In this document: positions 26,185 to 35,212 of the stretch, piece after piece
Position numbering within the stretch: position 1 is the stretch's first letter
How the letters are laid out: each line of letters starts with the position of its first letter
Assembly: GCF_900111125.1 (NCBI RefSeq)
Contig: NZ_FOGE01000019.1
Coordinates: 26,468 to 90,467 of the forward strand
DNA length: 64,000 nucleotides
DNA from: Sphingobium sp. YR768
GTDB taxonomy: Bacteria > Pseudomonadota > Alphaproteobacteria > Sphingomonadales > Sphingomonadaceae
Direction of reading: 5' to 3'
The notes under the pieces: generated by a model
The model's database searches: none
Seen by the model: the letters and a program-made list of their open reading frames with translations, nothing else
What the model was told of the DNA's origin: nothing
Made by a program: the position numbers and the translations under genes

Positions 26185-26389
26185 TTTATCTGCGTAGCGG
26201 TTAAATTGCCCGTGTTGGTGGAAGACAGCCTGCATGCTCAACAAGATTGCCATGTCAGACGGAAGAAAAAATTCCAGGTCGTGACGGGAAACTCCCTACC
26301 ACGACAATATTATGGGAATAAGTCTGATTTCGCAGGAAATTATTTGGAACGGTCGTTACGAAACCGAACAAGCTTAAGGGGCTGGGGTA

Positions 26390-28888
26390 ATGAATAGCAT
26401 AAAACGTCTTCGTCCATCATTCATTGGCGGATGCTCTATCATCGCAGTCGTTATTTCCGCAAACTCTATCTCCGCTTCCGCGCAGCAAGCGACGCCTGCC
26501 GAACAGGCCGATTCGTCCAATGGTGGCAGCGGCGAAATCGTCGTCACCGCACGCAAGCGCGCCGAGGACATCCTCAAGACCCCGGTTTCCGTCAGCGCCT
26601 TCACCAGCGAAGAGATTCAGGCCAAGGGCATTCAGTCGGTTTCCGACATGTCCAACTTCACGCCCAGCCTCAAGATCGTGGGAAGCGCGTCGGGTCGCAA
26701 CGACCGCTCGTTCCAACAGGTCATCGTGCGTGGCTTCACCCCGTCCAGCGCCGCCGCCCAGACGACGTCGATGTTCATCGACGGTGTCCCGGTTTCGACC
26801 GCGACGGGCATTCAGACGATCACCGATCCTGAACGTATCGAAGTGCTAAAAGGCCCGCAGAGCGCCTATTTCGGCCGCCAGACCTTTGCCGGTGCGGTCA
26901 ATGTCGTGACAAAGGCGCCGCCGTCCAGCTTCGAAGGCACCGCATCCGGGATGCTGGGCACGCGCGACAATCATGACGTCCAGTTGGGTGTCGGCGGGCC
27001 GATCTTCGACGGACTGCTGGGCTTCCGCGCAACCGTGCAGGAAAACGCAAAGCAAGGCTCCTGGAAGAACCAGGGCGTTCGCGGCCAGACCTTGGGCGAT
27101 CAGCGCACTCGCGCCGCGACTTTGGCCCTGCACTTCACGCCTGCCAGCAATCTGACCGCCAAGGCGTTCGGTATGTATTCGCAGAATGATGACGGCCCAA
27201 ACGCGACCGGTTTCCTGGCGGCTTATGCCGTTCAGCACCCAACCACGGGCGCTATAGTGGTGCCGGACTCGTCCAACTGCTCATTTGGCGCGAACCGCTA
27301 TTTCTGCGGCACATTGCCGGGCCTGCCTTCGACATCCCCGTCGATGAACACGGTTGACGACGCTTTCATCAAAAACTTCCTCGCCAATCCCAAAGGTCGC
27401 CTGATCGATCCCAAGGACGGGGTGCAGGGCTATGGCCTCAAGAGCCGCTTCTATCACCTCCATCTGGCGGTCGACTGGGAAGCTACCGACGCGCTGACGC
27501 TGTCGTCGCTGACCGGATACAATAATGAGCGCCGCAGCCAGTTGTCGGACCTCGACCTTTATTACGACACCAGCATTCCCAACCAGTCGACCGGTCTGGG
27601 TATCGGCGCCGGTGCGCCCAGCTATTTCAACTATCCTTATCTGGTCGAAGCCGTCAGCCGGGACTTTTCGCAGGAACTGCGTGCCAGCTATGACGATAAT
27701 GGTCCCTTCACCGCCACCTTGGGCGCCAGCTATCTCAACGCCTTCTTCCAGGGCGGCGGCGGCGGCAACAATGGCGGTCTGGGCGTCAGCCAGTTCAGTG
27801 TCGTCAGCGGTGCCACACGCAACAAGACCTACGGCATCTTCTTTGGTCTGGGCTATAAGATCACGCCCGGCCTTAGCATCAATTTCGATGGTCGTTATCA
27901 GGTCGACCACATTATCGCCTATGCCCGTCCCGACGGCCAGACGTTGACTAGCAGCGCCTTTGCGCCTGCCGGCTTCTACCCCGGCGGATCGGTGCTGGTC
28001 GAGGAAAAGTATCGAAATTTCATGCCGCGCGTGATCGTCAATTATGACATCAATCCCGAAACGATGGTCTACGCCTCCTACTCCAAGGGCATCAACCCGG
28101 CCGCATTCAACACCGTCTTCCTCAGCAACCTGAGCGCACCTGCGCAGGCGCTTGCTGCGGCCGCCGGTCTGAAGATCGCAGCCCGCCCTGAAAAGCTGGA
28201 CAATTACGAAATCGGCTTGAAGGGGCGCGCGTTCGGCAATGTCGTGCGCTACAGCTTCGCGGCCTATTACGGCATCTGGAAAGACCAGCTGAACGCGATC
28301 ACCACCACGCTGACCGATCCGGCCACAGGCGCCTTCTATTCGATCCAGGCAACCGACAATACCGGCCGCGTCCGTATGACTGGCATCGAAGGCGACATCA
28401 CCGCAGCGGTGAGTTCGCGCCTGACATTGGGGTTGAACGGTTCGATCAACGACAGCAGCATTCGTTCGCTTAGCGCGCCGACCGTCACGCGGCTGACCGG
28501 GGTCAGCGATTTCCGTGGCAAGGAAAATCCGCTGACATCGAAATATGCGGCATCCGCGTCGGCGCAATATACGGTGCCGATCGAGGCGAGCGATCTGGAA
28601 GCATTCGGCCGCATCGACTTCGCCTATAAGTCGGGCGTCTATACCAACGCCGCCAACACCACCAAGACGCCGGACCTGACACAGGTCAACCTGCGTGCTG
28701 GCATTGGCAACGGTACGGTCTCGATCGAAGCTTTTGTGAACAATGTGTTCAATAACAAGGCTTATCCCAGCGCGATCGACTTCAGCCTCTTCACTAATAC
28801 CGGTAATCGCCTGGCCAATAACGCTGGCGTTGCCGTCGCCCTGCGCGAATTGCGCACGGCAGGCGTCCGGGTGAAGTATAACTTCTGA
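26390..28888 (+). CDS. TonB-dependent outer-membrane receptor of the catabolic island
   Basis: This 832-residue receptor has a signal peptide (residues 1-30, ending SASAQQ) and a TonB-box-like GEIVVTARKR. A plug domain follows (TPVSVSAFTSEEIQAKGIQSVSDMSNFTPSL, then IEVLKGPQSAYFGRQTFAGAVNVVTK), then a barrel ending in the usual aromatic residue (VRVKYNF). The N-terminal style is that of sphingomonad receptors for aromatic or other organic substrates. A 205-base upstream region (26185-26389) is AT-richer than its surroundings and should hold its promoter. It has no clear copy of the 17-base operator, only a weak half site (CAGACGGA near 26259). A strong terminator follows, so it is a single-gene unit. 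Confidence 0.94.
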   Translation: MNSIKRLRPSFIGGCSIIAVVISANSISASAQQATPAEQADSSNGGSGEIVVTARKRAEDILKTPVSVSAFTSEEIQAKGIQSVSDMSNFTPSLKIVGSASGRNDRSFQQVIVRGFTPSSAAAQTTSMFIDGVPVSTATGIQTITDPERIEVLKGPQSAYFGRQTFAGAVNVVTKAPPSSFEGTASGMLGTRDNHDVQLGVGGPIFDGLLGFRATVQENAKQGSWKNQGVRGQTLGDQRTRAATLALHFTPASNLTAKAFGMYSQNDDGPNATGFLAAYAVQHPTTGAIVVPDSSNCSFGANRYFCGTLPGLPSTSPSMNTVDDAFIKNFLANPKGRLIDPKDGVQGYGLKSRFYHLHLAVDWEATDALTLSSLTGYNNERRSQLSDLDLYYDTSIPNQSTGLGIGAGAPSYFNYPYLVEAVSRDFSQELRASYDDNGPFTATLGASYLNAFFQGGGGGNNGGLGVSQFSVVSGATRNKTYGIFFGLGYKITPGLSINFDGRYQVDHIIAYARPDGQTLTSSAFAPAGFYPGGSVLVEEKYRNFMPRVIVNYDINPETMVYASYSKGINPAAFNTVFLSNLSAPAQALAAAAGLKIAARPEKLDNYEIGLKGRAFGNVVRYSFAAYYGIWKDQLNAITTTLTDPATGAFYSIQATDNTGRVRMTGIEGDITAAVSSRLTLGLNGSINDSSIRSLSAPTVTRLTGVSDFRGKENPLTSKYAASASAQYTVPIEASDLEAFGRIDFAYKSGVYTNAANTTKTPDLTQVNLRAGIGNGTVSIEAFVNNVFNNKAYPSAIDFSLFTNTGNRLANNAGVAVALRELRTAGVRVKYNF

Positions 28889-28898
28889 TGAGCATAAG

Positions 28899-28935
28899 AG
28901 GGGAGGGCTGCCTGCGGCGCCCTCCCCTAAATTTT
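28899..28935 (+). terminator. Rho-independent terminator after the TonB receptor
   Basis: A perfect 10-base-pair stem (AGGGGAGGGC at 28899-28908 with GCCCTCCCCT at 28919-28928) and a 10-base loop are followed by AAATTTTT. This separates the receptor from the M24 gene operon. Confidence 0.9.
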
Positions 28936-29027
28936 TCAGCGCCATGACAGGATGGCCAAAAACGGCAGCGTCAGTCCGCACGCCACATCGGCAGGCTGGT
29001 CCTGAACACTCATATGGGAAACGGGCC

Positions 29028-30200
29028 ATGCTGCTCAATCGCGACCGCGCCGACAGTCTTATGGACGCTCAAGGCGTGGATGCCATCATAGCCTCCACCC
29101 CCGTGAACACATTTTACCTCAGCAGCTGGGCCACCGACGCGAGCTGGGGATTTGGCGATCTGGCGCTGGCGATTTTGCCGCGCGATCATAGCCTGGACGC
29201 CGCTGTCCTGACGGTAGAAGTCGATATGGGCCAGCCGCAACAAGGCCAGGGCACATGGATGATCGTGCGCGGCTATGCCCGCAAACCGGGCCTTGGCGCG
29301 GGCGGTGTGCAGGGCGTGATGACCGCCGAGGGATTGCCGCAAAATCATCAGGAGGCCATCGCCGCCCATTTGCGGGAACTCAGGCTCGACAAAGGCCGGA
29401 TAGCCTTTGAAGATCGCGGGCTTGGCCTGGACGTGAACGCCCTGCTGGGCAGCTCGCTGGAGGTTGTCGCCGCGCGCGACCTGCTGCGCGACATCCGCAT
29501 GGTAAAGACCCCTGCCGAAATGGCGCACATGCGCGCTGCCGCGCGGAAGACCGAACTGGCGCTTCAGATTTCCGCCGAAGCCGTCGCTGCGGGCGCGAGT
29601 TGTGCGGAGGCCGAACGGGTCTTCTGGTCCGCCGCCGCACTGGCGGGCGGCCGCCCGGTCTTCCTGCTCATCACGCCCTACCGCCCCGGCTTTGGCCGTC
29701 TGCCCAAAAATGCGACGCTGGAACAGGGCGACACCGTTACGTTCGATGCGACCACCGAGTTTAATCATTATACCAGCGACATCGGCCGCACAGCCATCAT
29801 CGGCGAACCGTCGGCCGAACAGTTGCGACACTACAACGCCACCCGGCTGGGCTGGCGCGAAGCCCTGCCCCATTTCAAGGCGGGCAAGCGATCGACCGAG
29901 ATCGAAAAGATCGTCGTGTCCTGCATCCAGGCCAATGGCAATCCCGATTTCCGCGCCTGCGGATTGCATTCGGTGGGCCTTGAGCATACCGACCACCCCC
30001 ATCCGGGCGGCGGTATGCACAGCTTCGATCTTGTCGATGGCATGGTGTTGAGCTGCGACTTGCCCTGGATCGGCCCGGACATCGGCAAGTTCCATTTCGA
30101 GGATATCATCCATCTGGATGAAGACCGCCTCGAAATCCTGAACGATGCCGATGGCCGACTGCTTGCCTGCATCGACGGAAGGGCCGTGCGCGTTGACTGA
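29028..30200 (+). CDS. M24 family (creatinase/prolidase fold) hydrolase (copy 1)
   Basis: This 390-residue pita-bread-fold protein has the creatinase-type N-terminal domain (about 1-140, LLNRDRADSLMDAQGVDAIIASTPVNTFYLS) and a catalytic domain. Metal-ligand positions are Asp in VTFDATTEF, Asp in YTSDIGRT, His in HSVGLEHTDHP, Asp in LSCDLPW where peptidases normally have Glu (the usual IEPG motif), and Glu in FHFEDI. The family includes Xaa-Pro peptidases but also creatinase and ectoine hydrolase, which act on small nitrogen compounds; a non-peptide substrate fits the context (inference). The start at 29028 is chosen because the protein then matches its paralogue at 35213. It overlaps the next MFS gene and heads the operon running to 33954. 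Confidence 0.87.
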   Translation: MLLNRDRADSLMDAQGVDAIIASTPVNTFYLSSWATDASWGFGDLALAILPRDHSLDAAVLTVEVDMGQPQQGQGTWMIVRGYARKPGLGAGGVQGVMTAEGLPQNHQEAIAAHLRELRLDKGRIAFEDRGLGLDVNALLGSSLEVVAARDLLRDIRMVKTPAEMAHMRAAARKTELALQISAEAVAAGASCAEAERVFWSAAALAGGRPVFLLITPYRPGFGRLPKNATLEQGDTVTFDATTEFNHYTSDIGRTAIIGEPSAEQLRHYNATRLGWREALPHFKAGKRSTEIEKIVVSCIQANGNPDFRACGLHSVGLEHTDHPHPGGGMHSFDLVDGMVLSCDLPWIGPDIGKFHFEDIIHLDEDRLEILNDADGRLLACIDGRAVRVD

Positions 30201-31521
30201 ACCATCCCCCTATCCACCGCTATCGCGCAGCTGGTGGCCGATGCTGCTGCTGTTCCTGGCCGCCAACCTCTACAGCATCGACAAGGCGATCGTCGGCGTG
30301 CTGGCCGAACCGATCAAGGCCGACCTGGGCATTACCGACATTCAGATGGGCCTGTTGCTGGGCCTTGCCTATTCGCTGCTGAGTGGCGTGTGCGGCTTGT
30401 GGCTCGGCACGCTGGTCGATCGCCATATTCGCCGGACGGTCCTGGGTTGCGCGATCATCATATGGAGCCTGTCGACCGTCGCGGGCGGCCTTGCGCCCAA
30501 TTTCGAAAGCTTCTTCATCTTCCGCGCCCTTGTGGGTCTGGGGGAAGCCGCCGTCGCTCCGGCCGCGCTTTCCCTGATCGCGGACATGTTTCCACCAGAA
30601 AGACGCGGACGTGCGCTCAGCACCTACCTGATCGGCGCCAGCATGGGCACCGCGCTATCCTCGATCATTCCCGGCTGGATAGTGGGCGCCAATCTGCACC
30701 TTTCCATTCCGGGGTATGGCCTCGTCATACCCTGGCGCAGCGCCTTCATCCTATGCGGTGCGATCGGGCCGATTGTCGGCCTGCTCTTCTTTTCGGTCAA
30801 GGAACCGGCGCGGCGCGGCATTCGTGCCGATGCGATGCGCGGGCCGACTGCCGTCGATAAGCTGGCCTATCTGTGGCGGCAACGTGCCGTCGTCGTGCCG
30901 CTATTTCTGGGCTTTTGCCTCTATTATGTTGCGTTCGTCGGGGTCGCAGCGTGGACCGCGCCGCTTTTGATGCGCAGTTTCGACGCGCAACTGCCCGACT
31001 TCGCAAACATGCTGGGCGTCATTCTGCTGATCGCGGGCGTATCGGGCTATATGCTGGGCGGCCTCAGCGCAGATTCTGCCATCGGCAGCCGTCGTGGTGG
31101 CCGATTGATCATCATGACGATCCTGCCCGTCATCGCCCTGCCCTGCGCCTTTTCCGGCTTCGCACCTTCTCTGCTCCTTGCCATCCTGTTGCTCGCCAGC
31201 ATCAGCCTGGCTACGCCGATGCTGAACGTCGCGATGAACGCCACGGTGCAGGAAATCGTCCCCAACGACATGCGTGGATTTTCATACGCGTTCCTCAGCG
31301 TGGTCAGCGCCCTTCCGGCAGGCACCGGCGGTCCCTTGCTCCTCGCCTGGGTGACCCAGTCGGTGCTGGGCGATCCCGCGCGCATCGCAACCTCTTTCGT
31401 CATCGTCGTAATCCCCAGCCTGCTTGGCTCGGCCATCGCCTTCCTGCTGGCGCGCCGCGCCTATCTCCGCGTCGGATCGGACGGGGAATTGGGCAACGTC
31501 ATCGCCGCCAGCCGAAACTGA
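30193..31521 (+). CDS. MFS transporter, spinster-like (copy 2)
   Basis: This inner-membrane carrier of about 442 residues parallels copy 1: LYSIDKAIVGVLAEPIKADLGITDIQ in helix 1, GTLVDRHIRR in the 2-3 loop, and the signature GLGEAAVAPAALSLIADMFPPERRGRALSTY. I choose a TTG start at 30193, in the overlap TTGACTGA with the upstream M24 stop, because GGAAGGG lies about 9 bases before it and the protein then begins MTEPSPYPPLSRSWWPMLLLF. The next ATG is 48 bases later, at the edge of the first membrane helix. It is the second gene of the M24-MFS-LLM-DUF3089 operon and likely transports the same or a related compound. Confidence 0.88.
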   Translation: MTEPSPYPPLSRSWWPMLLLFLAANLYSIDKAIVGVLAEPIKADLGITDIQMGLLLGLAYSLLSGVCGLWLGTLVDRHIRRTVLGCAIIIWSLSTVAGGLAPNFESFFIFRALVGLGEAAVAPAALSLIADMFPPERRGRALSTYLIGASMGTALSSIIPGWIVGANLHLSIPGYGLVIPWRSAFILCGAIGPIVGLLFFSVKEPARRGIRADAMRGPTAVDKLAYLWRQRAVVVPLFLGFCLYYVAFVGVAAWTAPLLMRSFDAQLPDFANMLGVILLIAGVSGYMLGGLSADSAIGSRRGGRLIIMTILPVIALPCAFSGFAPSLLLAILLLASISLATPMLNVAMNATVQEIVPNDMRGFSYAFLSVVSALPAGTGGPLLLAWVTQSVLGDPARIATSFVIVVIPSLLGSAIAFLLARRAYLRVGSDGELGNVIAASRN

Positions 31522-31540
31522 ACACTCCCAGGAGCATCCC

Positions 31541-32911
31541 ATGAGCCTTCCCGATCGTCGCATGATCCTCGCCACCTTCATCCACAATAGCGGCGCGCAT
31601 CCGGGCGGCTGGCGCTATCCGGGTGCAGCGTCGGTCGATCAGCATGATTTTCAGCATTATGCCCGGATCGCGCAGACCGCGGAGCGCGGCAAGATGCACG
31701 TCTATTTCTCCGGCGATTCGCAGGGCTATCCGCATATTTCGGGGAAGGACGCCTTTTCTGCGACTGACTATGCCGGCAAGCTGGAACCCACGACGCTGCT
31801 CGCCGCTCTGGCCACCGTCACCCGGCATATCGGCCTGGTCGCTACCGCATCGACCACCTATAACGAACCCTATGCGATCGCTCGGCGCTTTGCGTCGATC
31901 GACCATATTTCGGGCGGTCGCGCGGGCTGGAACGTCGTCACATCCGCCAGCGACAGCGAAGCGCGCAATTTCGGCCGCGACCTCAACATGGATCATGACG
32001 CGCGCTATGCCCGCGCCGAAGAATTTGTCGATGTCGTCCGCAACCTGTGGGACAGCTGGGAAGATGGCGCGGTCATCCGCGATCAGGCATCGGCGCGCTA
32101 TTTCGACCCGGCGCGCGTTCATCAACTCGACCATCAGGGCCAGCATTTCAAGGTCGCCGGGCCGCTCAACATCGGCCGTCCGCCGCAGGGACACCCGATC
32201 ATCGTGCAGGCCGGCGGATCGGGACCGGGGCGCGATCTGGCCGCGCGTACGGCGGACATGATCTTCACCGCCGCCAACTCGCTCGACGCCGCCAAGACTT
32301 TCTATACCGACATGAAGCAGCGGGCGGCGGATTTTGGCCGCGATCCCGCAAAGCTGCTGGTCATCCCATCGGTCCAGCTCATGGTCCGCGCAACCGAAGC
32401 CGAAGCCAAGCGCGCCGACGCGGAACTGCTGGATTTGGTGCCCGAAGCACTGGCGCTGCGCACGCTTCAGCTTCAGTTGGGGACCGACCTGTCCACCTGC
32501 TCGCCCAATGACAGGCTGCCCGACATTGCACTCACCAATGGCGGCCAGTGGGTACAGCAGCAAATCATCAAAATGGCCCGCGACGAGGATCTGACCATCG
32601 GCCAGCTTGCCCGCCGCGTGGTCGTGTCGCGCGCCAGCTTCTCGCGATCGGGTACGCCCGAACAGATTGCCGACCTGCTGGAAAACTGGTTTCGTGAAGG
32701 GGGCGCGGACGGCTTCTCGCTCTCACCCAACTACCTGCCGGGCGGCCTTGAGGATTTCGTGGATCAGGTCATCCCGATCCTGCAAAAGCGTGGCCTGTTC
32801 CGCACAGACTATGAAGGGGCGACCCTGCGCGAGAATCTGGGCCTGGAAAAGCCTGCAAATGCCTTCGTCGCTGACCCGACGCTGGGCCGCGAACCGACCA
32901 TCTGGGCGTGA
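31541..32911 (+). CDS. LLM flavin-dependent monooxygenase, NtaA/SnaA type (copy 2)
   Basis: This 456-residue luciferase-like monooxygenase is clearly related to copy 1 at 23318. It has FIHNSGAHPGGWRYPGA, YFSGDSQGYPHISGKDAF, LVATASTTYNEPYAIARRFASIDHISGGRAGWNVVTSASDSEARNFGRDLNMDHDARYARAEEFVDVV and the C-terminal LGLEKPANAF element. It should use FMNH2 supplied by a reductase and oxygenate a small nitrogen-, sulfur- or carbonyl-containing substrate. The ATG at 31541 has AGGAG 6 bases upstream. It follows the MFS gene by 19 bases and overlaps the DUF3089 gene by 4 bases. Two such oxygenases with one reductase in the island suggest two related oxidation steps or two substrates. Confidence 0.92.
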   Translation: MSLPDRRMILATFIHNSGAHPGGWRYPGAASVDQHDFQHYARIAQTAERGKMHVYFSGDSQGYPHISGKDAFSATDYAGKLEPTTLLAALATVTRHIGLVATASTTYNEPYAIARRFASIDHISGGRAGWNVVTSASDSEARNFGRDLNMDHDARYARAEEFVDVVRNLWDSWEDGAVIRDQASARYFDPARVHQLDHQGQHFKVAGPLNIGRPPQGHPIIVQAGGSGPGRDLAARTADMIFTAANSLDAAKTFYTDMKQRAADFGRDPAKLLVIPSVQLMVRATEAEAKRADAELLDLVPEALALRTLQLQLGTDLSTCSPNDRLPDIALTNGGQWVQQQIIKMARDEDLTIGQLARRVVVSRASFSRSGTPEQIADLLENWFREGGADGFSLSPNYLPGGLEDFVDQVIPILQKRGLFRTDYEGATLRENLGLEKPANAFVADPTLGREPTIWA

Positions 32912-33954
32912 CGGTGCGGGGAGCAGGCGTAGCGCTGGCCATGCTGCTGGCGACCGGCACGATCGGTGCCGGCGCGCCGGCATCGACATCGCAGCATGTG
33001 GCGCCGCCGCCCCTCGACTATAGCCTGTCTGCCAGTTGGGCTAAACGACCGGCCGCACAGCCGATCCGGGGTAAGGATGTAGATGTCTTCTACATTCATC
33101 CCACCACGGACCGATCGGTCGACCGGTGGAATCAGGATGTGGCCGATGCGCAGGTCAACCGTTGGACCGACGAAAGCGTCGTAGCGCGGCAGGCGAGCGC
33201 ATTCGACGCCTGTTGCCGCATCTTCGCGCCGCGCTACCGTCAATCGACGGCCGGCGCCTTTCCCGATCCGGTCATCCGCAAGGCCGCCTTCGCGCTGGCC
33301 TATGGCGACGTGCTGGGCGCCTTTGACGAATATATGGCGCATGACAATGGCGGGCGGCCATTCATGCTGGTCGGCCATAGTCAGGGCGCGGTCCATGCCG
33401 CGCGGCTGATCGAGGAAAGGATCGACGGCACAGTGCTGGCGGGCCGGATGGTCGCGGCCTATGTCGTGGGTATCGGCCTGTCACAGGGCGATTTCGGGCG
33501 CACTTACAAGACGGTTCGTTCGTGCGAGACACCTGCGCAAACGGGCTGTGTCGTCGGATGGAACAGCATATTGCCCGGCATGGCGGACAAGGGCAAATTT
33601 GCCGCCCTGCTGGAAACCGCCTTCACCGATCGCTATGGCGATGCCCCCGGCAAGGCACTGCTGTGCGTCAATCCGTTGACTTTCGATCAGGCAAAGCCCG
33701 CTGCGCCTCGTCGCGCCAGCAGCGGAGCGGCTCCCGGAGATCCCGGTTTCGGACCGATGCAAAAGCTGCGCCCACATTCCGTCTCCGCGCGGTGCGAGAA
33801 TGGCTTGCTCGTGGTGGATCCGGCACCCGACCTGAACCTTAAGCCTCTGCCCAATGGCAGCCTGCATTATCATGACATCGGGCTGTTCTGGGCCGATATC
33901 CAGCGTAACGCGGTGCAGCGCAGCAAGGCGTTCCGCAAAACACATCCGCGCTAA
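32908..33954 (+). CDS. DUF3089 alpha/beta-hydrolase-like exported protein
   Basis: This 348-residue protein starts with GTG at 32908, overlapping the LLM stop. It has a probable signal peptide (VRGAGVALAMLLATGTIGAGAPAS) followed by the DUF3089 pattern: VDVFYIHPTTDRS near residue 55, the nucleophile elbow MLVGHSQGAVHAARLIEE, and a late HYHDIGLFWADIQRNAVQRSKAF with the probable catalytic His. DUF3089 proteins have the lipase/esterase alpha/beta-hydrolase fold but no well-known physiological substrate. Its export signal places it in the periplasm or outside, so it might act on the substrate before uptake (inference). It ends the four-gene plus operon and is followed by a strong hairpin. Confidence 0.85.
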   Translation: MTVRGAGVALAMLLATGTIGAGAPASTSQHVAPPPLDYSLSASWAKRPAAQPIRGKDVDVFYIHPTTDRSVDRWNQDVADAQVNRWTDESVVARQASAFDACCRIFAPRYRQSTAGAFPDPVIRKAAFALAYGDVLGAFDEYMAHDNGGRPFMLVGHSQGAVHAARLIEERIDGTVLAGRMVAAYVVGIGLSQGDFGRTYKTVRSCETPAQTGCVVGWNSILPGMADKGKFAALLETAFTDRYGDAPGKALLCVNPLTFDQAKPAAPRRASSGAAPGDPGFGPMQKLRPHSVSARCENGLLVVDPAPDLNLKPLPNGSLHYHDIGLFWADIQRNAVQRSKAFRKTHPR

Positions 33955-33962
33955 CTGCGACA

Positions 33963-34004
33963 CCCTCCCGCGCGATGATGCAGACGCATCATTGCGCGGG
34001 AGGG
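33963..34004. terminator. Bidirectional terminator hairpin
   Basis: An 11-base-pair stem (CCCTCCCGCGC at 33963-33973 with GCGCGGGAGGG at 33994-34004) has a further inner pairing of GATGATGC with GCATCAT. It sits between convergent DUF3089 and alpha/beta hydrolase genes. There is no long T tract. Confidence 0.75.
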
Positions 34005-34010
34005 CAATAC

Positions 34011-34952
34011 TCATCCCTCGTTGACGAAGCGGCTCAGAATGTCAGCCGTCGCAAGGGGATTATCCTGCATCACAAAAGCGCCCGAATTGGGAACGAAGGC
34101 AATCTGCGATGTCTTGAGCGCTGCCTTGGCATCCGCGCTGAACTTCACATAGGCCTTGTCGAACTGGCCATAGAGCAGAAGCGTAGGCGCTTCGACGCGC
34201 TTGAGCGTCCCTTTGATCTCCGTGATCGCCACGCCCCGTTCGGACGGCTGGATCCAATGCCCGGCCGCCTTGCGACTGGCAATGCCGTCTTCATTGATCC
34301 GGTCGGGATTCACGATGCCGAAAATCTGCGTGAGCAGTTCCGGCTTGGTCGGCACGGGCAGGCCCTTTGCGTCGAACAGAGGTTTCTGCTTCACATCGAC
34401 CGCCTCGTGTATCTCCGCGAGCGTCTTTTTGCCGCCCAGCGCGCAGGATACGAGCGCCAGACGCCGCACCCTCTCAGGCCAGAAAGCCGCGAGCGGCACC
34501 GACAGGCACCCGCCGAGCGACGTACCGATCAGGTCCACCTGCTCCAGTCCCAATTCGTCAAATGCGCCGACCAGCAACGCCGCCGTTTCGCCCAGCGACT
34601 GGATATAGGGTGCAGGACCGTTCCAGCGCGACCCGCCATGCCCCGGAAGGTCGAAAGCAATGACCCGTCGACCTTGCGCCAGCGCAGGCGCCACGAAACG
34701 CCAGTCCGACAGCCAGCCACCCAGCTTGTGCAGCAGCACGATCGGCGGCTTGCCGCCGCCATCCTGCGGCCCGAGCGTGGCATAGTTCAGCACGCCGCCC
34801 GCGCGCGGCAATTGCGCAACGCTGTTCCATGGTCCCTTGGGCGGCATGACGGCGGGTGCTGGCTGCGCAGCGCTGCCGCTCGAACCGGCAGCGACCATTG
34901 CGCCTGCGCCGCTCAACCCGATGCTCACGGCAAAATCACGACGACTGAACAT
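34011..34952 (-). CDS. Alpha/beta hydrolase with Tat signal peptide
   Basis: This 313-residue hydrolase starts with a twin-arginine signal (SRRDFAVSIGLSGAGAMVAAGSSGSAAQPA), so it is exported folded to the periplasm. The fold motifs are LLHKLGGWLSDW (oxyanion region), AFDLPGHGGS, the regular nucleophile elbow LIGTSLGGCLS with Ser, and a late acid and His (LYGQFDKAYV; NSGAFVMQDNP has no clear His, so the catalytic His is not obvious to me). It contrasts with the two other hydrolases in the island whose elbow has His instead of Ser. It diverges from the M24 copy 2 gene, with an island operator in the 260-base spacer. Likely an esterase, lactonase or amidase acting before import (inference). Confidence 0.87.
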   Translation of the reverse strand: MFSRRDFAVSIGLSGAGAMVAAGSSGSAAQPAPAVMPPKGPWNSVAQLPRAGGVLNYATLGPQDGGGKPPIVLLHKLGGWLSDWRFVAPALAQGRRVIAFDLPGHGGSRWNGPAPYIQSLGETAALLVGAFDELGLEQVDLIGTSLGGCLSVPLAAFWPERVRRLALVSCALGGKKTLAEIHEAVDVKQKPLFDAKGLPVPTKPELLTQIFGIVNPDRINEDGIASRKAAGHWIQPSERGVAITEIKGTLKRVEAPTLLLYGQFDKAYVKFSADAKAALKTSQIAFVPNSGAFVMQDNPLATADILSRFVNEG

Positions 34953-35081
34953 GGTCTATAAATTCCTTTTCGATCTCGTTACCGCATTTGGCACAGGCTG
35001 TGCGACGCGAACATATCGACGCGGATTGCGGATAAGGGAAGATGCGCGGACGCCCGTCGCCCGGTAGGCCCCGATGGAATC

Positions 35082-35098
35082 TGGCCGCCAGTCGGACA
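35082..35098. promoter_or_regulatory. Island operator site 2 (TGGCCG-CCAGT-CGGACA)
   Basis: This member of the 17-base repeat family lies in the 260-base spacer between the Tat-exported hydrolase (start 34952, minus) and M24 copy 2 (start 35213, plus). It is 114 bases upstream of the M24 start and 129 bases upstream of the hydrolase start. Confidence 0.55.
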
Positions 35099-35212
35099 GG
35101 ATCGCGCAAGCCGGTCCTTGGCCGCATGGCGAAGAGTTTTATGGAGCGATAGCGCAGCCCCGTTCAAAGCTGGCACCCACCAAGCCGCTACAGACGCGCA
35201 AGGAGTATCGAC

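Noticed and set aside
27281..29038. A 585-codon minus-strand frame opposite the TonB receptor.
   Set aside because: It is a mirror frame of the receptor gene with no domain features, and it runs through the receptor's terminator.
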